Positions 6,349 to 10,482 of a stretch of DNA of 10,482 bases are shown piece after piece; within the stretch, counting starts at the first letter, position 1, and every line of letters begins with the position of its first letter. The notes under the pieces were generated by a model that searched no databases, was not told where the DNA came from, and saw nothing but the letters and a program-made list of their open reading frames with translations. The translations under genes and the position numbers were made by a program. Origin of the DNA: an uncultured Nannocystaceae bacterium (GTDB taxonomy: Bacteria; Myxococcota_A; Polyangia; Nannocystales; Nannocystaceae). The DNA is taken from assembly GCA_938084085.1 (NCBI GenBank), contig CALKDV010000476.1, positions 1 through 10,482 on the forward strand, written 5' to 3'.

Positions 6349-8235
6349 TTGGCGAGCCTCGCAGGTCAAACATTTGAGAAGTACGAAGTCCTCAATGAGG
6401 TCGGCCATGGAGGTATGGCGGTGGTCTATCGCGCTCGAGACTCTGTGCTCGAAAGAGAGGTGGCCATCAAGGTCCTCCACGCCCACCTCGCGGACCGCGC
6501 GGAGTCGCGCGCGAGGCTCAAGCGTGAAGCCATCACCGTCGCAAAACTTCGTCACGACAACATCGTCGAGATCTACGATTACTCTGGGGAGGACGCGGAG
6601 CAGGCCTACCTGGTCACCGAGTTTATCCATGGTCAGACCTTGCGTGAGTGGGTGGAGCGCGACTACGTGCCGCGACCGGCCGTGGCCGCGCTAATTATCC
6701 GCACCCTCGCCCACGCCCTCCAAGCTGCCCACTCCCTCAATATCGTTCATCGCGACATCAAGCCCGACAACGTCATGATTCGGGACGATGGATGCCTGAA
6801 ACTCATGGACTTTGGGATCGCACAGCTCGTGGACCAGCAGAAGCTCACGATGACCGGGCAGCTGTTGGGCAGCCCCGCCTTCATGGCGCCCGAGCTCATC
6901 AGCGGCAGGCCCGTGGACCATCGCATCGACGTGTTCTCGTTGGGGATCATGCTCTTTCATCTCACCACCGCCGCGCTGCCCTTCACGGGTCGCAACCCGC
7001 ACGAGGTCCTCAATCGAATCGCCGACTGCGATTTCGCGCGACCGTCCACGGTCAACCCACTGGTCGACGATGAGCTCGAGGCCATCATCGTCAAAGCCCT
7101 CGCACGCGATCCAGAACACAGGTATCCCTCCGCAGACGAGCTCGCCTCGGAGCTCGAGTCGTACCTGGACTCCGTAGGGGTTCACCACCATGACGACTCC
7201 GAACTCGTCGCCTATTTCCACGCGCCGGCAGACTACGTCCGCGAGTTGGATCAACGCGTCGCCTCCGTGCTGCTCACCCGGGCACGCACCGCCGCCGCCG
7301 CCGGCCAAAATGCCCGCGCCATCCGCTTGCTGGGTCGAATCTTGGAGCGCGACGGCGCCCACGCTGAGGCTCGACAGCTGCTCGAATCCATGCGACGGCG
7401 CGGCCGCACACTCCGCTACGCCCTCGGCGCTGTCGGGTTTTTATGCATCAGCGGACTGGTCACCGCCGCCACGTTTTTATGGGGCGGGAACCCGCTCGGA
7501 GCGGGCCCTTCGACGACGGTCGCCCAGCTTGATTCCTCTGACGAATCCCTCCCCCCTACCGTGCCCCCGTCACGTGTCGTCATCCCAAATCGGACCGCCC
7601 CTCCAAATCAAGTAGCTTCCGCCGACGCCACCGCGGGCGGGACGCAGCCTGGGGATCTTTCGGCCATCACCGACGCCCCGCGAAGCCCCGCGGGTCCGGG
7701 CTCCTCCGACAAGCGTGCCCTCATCGCGCCGGTCCGCGGCGTCGTCACTTGCACCGTCCGGGTTACGGGCGCCCCGGTGGCGCAGCTGACTCATCATGGC
7801 CTCCAGGTGGCAGGCAAACGCATCGCGTACGACGCGACCAAAAAGGCCTACCTCGTCTCGCTGATGACCGACCGCGCGCGCGCGACCCTCGTCGGCAAGC
7901 GCTGGGTGGGATCTGCGACCTTGGACGGCCGCGCCTGCGAGGAGCAGCCGGTGGTCCTCACCGCGCGCGCGAAACCTGCGAAAATCATCTTCCGTGATCT
8001 CCCTGCCGGCGTCGCGCCTGCCGAGGTCACCGTCCGCTGCCTCGAAGGGTGTAGCGAGCAAGGATTCTCTGACCGCTGGGCCACCAAGGTGCCCTACGGA
8101 AGCGATCGCACCACGGTACGGCTCCTGTTGACGGCCGCCAACGACGGCACGACCTATCGCGTGGAACGCGAGTTTCGCCTGTTTCCGGGGCCGAACGAGC
8201 ATGACGCTCGACTCAAGCCCATCGTGAGCCCGTAG
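6349..8235 (+). CDS. Transmembrane Hanks-type Ser/Thr protein kinase with uncharacterised extracytoplasmic region
   Basis: A 628-residue receptor-like kinase. The cytoplasmic kinase domain (about 8-273) has every key element: Gly-loop GHGGMAVVY (19-27), Lys41 in VAIKVLH, Glu60 in the C-helix, HRDIKPDN (134-141), DFG (154-156), APE (180-182), and an activation loop with several Thr/Ser. A juxtamembrane helical, TPR-like stretch (about 300-350, ARTAAAAGQNARAIRLLGRIL) precedes one membrane segment (about 357-378). A Pro/Ser/Thr-rich linker (about 385-455) then leads to a beta-rich C-terminal region (about 460-625) with Cys468, Cys530, Cys564 and Cys568, presumably periplasmic. I do not recognise that region as PASTA or a clear PEGA domain. 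The start is TTG 6349: an in-frame stop lies at 6301-6303, the only other upstream candidate is CTG 6316, and the next ATG is inside the Gly-loop. Only a weak Shine-Dalgarno is visible. It heads a three-gene operon. Confidence 0.93.
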   Translation: MASLAGQTFEKYEVLNEVGHGGMAVVYRARDSVLEREVAIKVLHAHLADRAESRARLKREAITVAKLRHDNIVEIYDYSGEDAEQAYLVTEFIHGQTLREWVERDYVPRPAVAALIIRTLAHALQAAHSLNIVHRDIKPDNVMIRDDGCLKLMDFGIAQLVDQQKLTMTGQLLGSPAFMAPELISGRPVDHRIDVFSLGIMLFHLTTAALPFTGRNPHEVLNRIADCDFARPSTVNPLVDDELEAIIVKALARDPEHRYPSADELASELESYLDSVGVHHHDDSELVAYFHAPADYVRELDQRVASVLLTRARTAAAAGQNARAIRLLGRILERDGAHAEARQLLESMRRRGRTLRYALGAVGFLCISGLVTAATFLWGGNPLGAGPSTTVAQLDSSDESLPPTVPPSRVVIPNRTAPPNQVASADATAGGTQPGDLSAITDAPRSPAGPGSSDKRALIAPVRGVVTCTVRVTGAPVAQLTHHGLQVAGKRIAYDATKKAYLVSLMTDRARATLVGKRWVGSATLDGRACEEQPVVLTARAKPAKIIFRDLPAGVAPAEVTVRCLEGCSEQGFSDRWATKVPYGSDRTTVRLLLTAANDGTTYRVEREFRLFPGPNEHDARLKPIVSP

Positions 8236-8254
8236 AACTGAGTCAATCAAGGAT

Positions 8255-8277
8255 GGAGGTGCACGTGCCCCTCCTTT
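8255..8277 (+). other. Imperfect hairpin between kinase gene and next gene
   Basis: GGAGG (8255-8259) pairs with CCTCC (8270-8274), with partial further pairing inside (GC/GC around CACG), and TTT follows. It is too weak and its U-run too short for a convincing terminator. It might give partial attenuation between the kinase gene and the next gene, 65 nt downstream of the kinase stop, or it may be chance. Confidence 0.25.
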
Positions 8278-8300
8278 GGCGCTAAGGTGAAGCGGCTGGC

Positions 8301-9407
8301 ATGCGGCCATTTTTTCTACATCGTCCACGCATATCGTCACGAAACCCGTGTCCGAACCGTCGACGTTTCGCTCCGCTCCTATGCGGATGGTTTGCCGCGG
8401 CATCCCTCACCTCCTCCCACGTCCAGGCTCAATCGCCCCGCGAAGCGGCGAGCCCAGAGACTTCCCTCGACGAAGACCTCAACGCGGCCCAGGCCGCATA
8501 CCGCGAAGGCGACTGGGCGAAGACCGAGGCGCTGCTCACACCTCACCTTGAAGCGCTCCGGCTGCAGTTTCCGGACGGCACCTCCCTCGACGCTGCGCTC
8601 ATCTATCTCGACACGGCCTACCGCCTCGAATCGGCCGAACTCCCGACCATGGCTCCTCCTGAGGCCCGCGATGAGCTGCTTCGGGCCCTGGTCGAGAACG
8701 CCCCTTTTTCGAGACTCACGCCGGCCATGTACGGGGAGTCGACCTACGAGGCCTTCGCTCGTATGCAACGCACGCTGGAAGATGAGGCGGCGAAACTTTG
8801 TAAGTTTGAGGTGGCCGCTTGCAACGCGGACGCCGCCTCCCTGCAGGCGGAGTTTGCCCGCCTACGCGAAGACCATGAGCAACTCTCCACAGAGTTCGAA
8901 CAGCAAGAAGTGGAGGTTCGAGACTTTGGCGTTCGAACGAGAGCGTTCGCCCTGCTCCCCTTTGGCCTCGGACACTTCTACAACAACCGGCCGAAGCTCG
9001 GCGCGTCTTTCCTCGCCACCGAGGTCGCGTTCGGAGCGACGGCGCTTGGCCTTCTACTCACCCGCGTCGTCAAGTATAACTGCGCGAGAACGGCCGGCTT
9101 CAAATCGAGTTCGCTGGACTGCGACATTCAAGACACGCCCAGCAACCGCCGCCAGATCCTCGCCGTACGCCAGTCAGAGGAGGTCTTCGCCTGGTTGTTT
9201 CTCGGCGCGGTCGTCAGCGACATCATCACCTCGCAAATTCTCTTTAAACCCTACGGAGAGCTTCGTCGACGGACGGTGCCGCGTAAAGAACTAGAGGACG
9301 GCGACGCCCCAGCTGGCGCCACGTCGTCACGGGGTACGTTCAAACTTCGGCCCCAAAGCAGCGTCTCCAGACGCGGCCTCACCCTCGGGCTCACGCTCGA
9401 CTTTTAA
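8301..9407 (+). CDS. Exported or membrane-embedded helical protein of unknown function
   Basis: 368 residues, not assignable to a named family. The N-terminus looks like a signal peptide: a long basic n-region with RRR at 20-22, a hydrophobic core (FAPLLCGWFAAASL), and a likely cleavage site after VQA (43). The mature part opens with TPR-like helices (DLNAAQAAYREGDWAKTEALL, about 59-79). It continues with a helical segment containing Cys167 and Cys174 and a charged coiled-coil-like stretch (about 180-210). Two hydrophobic segments follow: about 233-257, after LPFGLGHFYNNRPK, and about 294-315. The LPFG-GHFYNNRP-LG-FL-E pattern resembles small membrane domains found after TPRs in myxobacterial proteins. 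It ends GLTLGLTLDF, with a terminal Phe and alternating hydrophobics as in outer-membrane proteins. AAGGTG lies about 11 nt before the ATG. It is 65 nt after the kinase gene and 2 nt before the FHA gene, so it may be a partner or substrate of the kinase (inference). Confidence 0.85.
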   Translation: MRPFFLHRPRISSRNPCPNRRRFAPLLCGWFAAASLTSSHVQAQSPREAASPETSLDEDLNAAQAAYREGDWAKTEALLTPHLEALRLQFPDGTSLDAALIYLDTAYRLESAELPTMAPPEARDELLRALVENAPFSRLTPAMYGESTYEAFARMQRTLEDEAAKLCKFEVAACNADAASLQAEFARLREDHEQLSTEFEQQEVEVRDFGVRTRAFALLPFGLGHFYNNRPKLGASFLATEVAFGATALGLLLTRVVKYNCARTAGFKSSSLDCDIQDTPSNRRQILAVRQSEEVFAWLFLGAVVSDIITSQILFKPYGELRRRTVPRKELEDGDAPAGATSSRGTFKLRPQSSVSRRGLTLGLTLDF

Positions 9408-9409
9408 TC

Positions 9410-10482
9410 ATGGCTACGCTCACCACAACTTCAAAGGGCGCCGGCGCCCACACCCTCACCATTGATCGTCGACTCACCCTTATTGGGAGCGCCGACGAGT
9501 GCAACTTGCGGCTCACAGGCGAGGGCGTCGGTACCACACACGCGACCATCACCCGCGATCTCGGGGTGTTCCGACTCGAATCATCCGGCCGGTCCACACC
9601 GTTTTTCGTGGGCGGAAAGAAGATGCGTGCCTACGACCTGAGACACGGAGATGTGTTCGTTATTGGCGACACGGAGGTGTTGTTCTCCACGGTCGATGCC
9701 TCGGCGTCAGCATCCAGCCCCGCCCAAGGCTCCGAACTCAAACTTGAGGCATTGCGCCATCTGCAATCGTTCTCCCAGACCTTGCAGACCCAAGGAGAGC
9801 TCGCCTCGCTCCTCGACACGCTCATCGATCAGGTCGTCGAACTCACCCGCGCGAAAAAGGGTTTTTTGGTGCTCGCCAACGAACTCGGACAGTACGAGGT
9901 GAAGGTCGCGCGCAACCTCGAGCGCCAACCCGTCGATGATCCCGAGGAGCTTTTCTCCGACGAGATCATCCGGGAGACGATCACCAACCGGTCCGCGCAG
10001 ATCATCTCGGATGCGTGCAACGACACGCGGTACCAAAACAGCCTCTCCGTCATCAACCTGAAGCTCAGCAGCGTCATGTGCGTCCCCCTGCTCTACCGCA
10101 GTGAGATGCTCGGGCTCATCTACGTGGGCAACGATGACGTCGTGGATCTCTTCGTCGAGGAGCAGCTTGAGGTGCTTAAGATCTTCGCGTCGCAGGCGGC
10201 GCTGTTCGTCAAAACGGCGCTCTCCATGAAAGAGTTGAAGCTCGAGGCCGCGGGGCTTGAACAGCGACTTGAGCGGTTCCGATTCGGATCCATCGTCGGA
10301 AGCTGTCCGCCCATGCTCGAGATTTACAGCAAGGTGGAGCGCGTCGCGAAGACCGATGTCACCGTCCTCATCTCCGGCGAAACAGGCACGGGCAAAGAAC
10401 TCATCGCCCATGAGATGCACCGCCGCTCCTCCCGCGCCGACGGCCCCTTCATCACCGTCAACTGCGGCGCCATCCCAGAGAC
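9410..10482 (+). CDS. FHA-GAF-sigma54 AAA+ transcriptional activator (cut by window edge)
   Basis: The first 357 residues of a bacterial enhancer-binding protein; the frame is still open at the right edge. An FHA domain (about 14-93) is followed by a short Ala/Ser linker and a GAF domain (about 125-270, with AKKGFLVLANELG, IISDACNDTRY and VPLLYRSEMLGLIYVGN). The start of the sigma54-interacting AAA+ ATPase domain comes next (from about 293, GSIVGSCPPMLEIY), with Walker A GETGTGKE at 323-330 and then FITVNCGAIPE. The GAFTGA loop, Walker B and a likely Fis-type HTH lie outside the window. The proteins hydrolyse ATP to open sigma54-RNA polymerase promoters. The FHA domain has Ser27 where the phosphothreonine-contacting Arg usually sits (IGS instead of IGR) and Gly41 in place of the Ser of the SxxH motif. 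ATG 9410 is 2 nt after the upstream stop, with no clear Shine-Dalgarno, suggesting translational coupling. Confidence 0.94.
   Translation, partial: MATLTTTSKGAGAHTLTIDRRLTLIGSADECNLRLTGEGVGTTHATITRDLGVFRLESSGRSTPFFVGGKKMRAYDLRHGDVFVIGDTEVLFSTVDASASASSPAQGSELKLEALRHLQSFSQTLQTQGELASLLDTLIDQVVELTRAKKGFLVLANELGQYEVKVARNLERQPVDDPEELFSDEIIRETITNRSAQIISDACNDTRYQNSLSVINLKLSSVMCVPLLYRSEMLGLIYVGNDDVVDLFVEEQLEVLKIFASQAALFVKTALSMKELKLEAAGLEQRLERFRFGSIVGSCPPMLEIYSKVERVAKTDVTVLISGETGTGKELIAHEMHRRSSRADGPFITVNCGAIPE

Noticed and set aside
8294..8315. TGGCAT resembling a sigma54 -24 element ahead of the exported-protein gene
   Set aside because: No GC-containing -12 element follows at the required spacing, and the site overlaps the start codon.
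8287..9294. 335-codon frame overlapping the exported-protein gene on the same strand
   Set aside because: The product is Arg/Ser/Pro-rich low-complexity sequence typical of a shifted GC-rich frame. The overlapping frame has a signal peptide, membrane segments, a Shine-Dalgarno and a 2-nt junction to the next gene.

Overview
The window reads as GC-rich chromosomal DNA, most likely from a member of the Myxococcota (former Deltaproteobacteria). The evidence is indirect: an IF3 with a long acidic C-terminal tail and an apparent AUC start, a membrane-anchored Hanks-type Ser/Thr kinase, and an FHA-GAF-sigma54 AAA+ regulator, all typical of that phylum. No mobile element, integrase, CRISPR array or phage gene was seen.

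Left half, minus strand (about 4168 down to 1): a conserved translation cluster. A tRNA-Val(GAC) gene is followed by a clear intrinsic terminator. Next come a good sigma70-type promoter and a leader of about 210 nt, then thrS, infC, rpmI, rplT and the first 102 codons of pheS, which runs off the left edge. This is the widely conserved thrS-infC-rpmI-rplT-pheS order. Three spacers look regulatory: the thrS leader, the hairpin-rich 177-nt infC-rpmI spacer, and a strong stem-loop with a short U-run between rplT and pheS. infC almost certainly starts at an AUC codon preceded by AGGAG. ThrRS lacks the N-terminal TGS domain.

Middle, minus strand (6167 or 6260 down to 4233): a long-chain acyl-CoA synthetase (AMP-forming) gene, transcribed toward the tRNA.

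Right half, plus strand (6349 to the right edge): three closely spaced genes that look like one signalling operon. They encode a transmembrane Ser/Thr protein kinase with an unrecognised cysteine-containing extracytoplasmic region, an exported or membrane-embedded helical protein of unknown function, and an FHA-GAF-sigma54 activator cut by the window end. A plausible reading is that the kinase senses an envelope state and the FHA-GAF-sigma54 protein turns it into sigma54-dependent transcription. The FHA domain, however, lacks the residues normally used to read phosphothreonine. The kinase operon and the acyl-CoA synthetase gene diverge from a short intergenic region containing a palindromic -10-like element.
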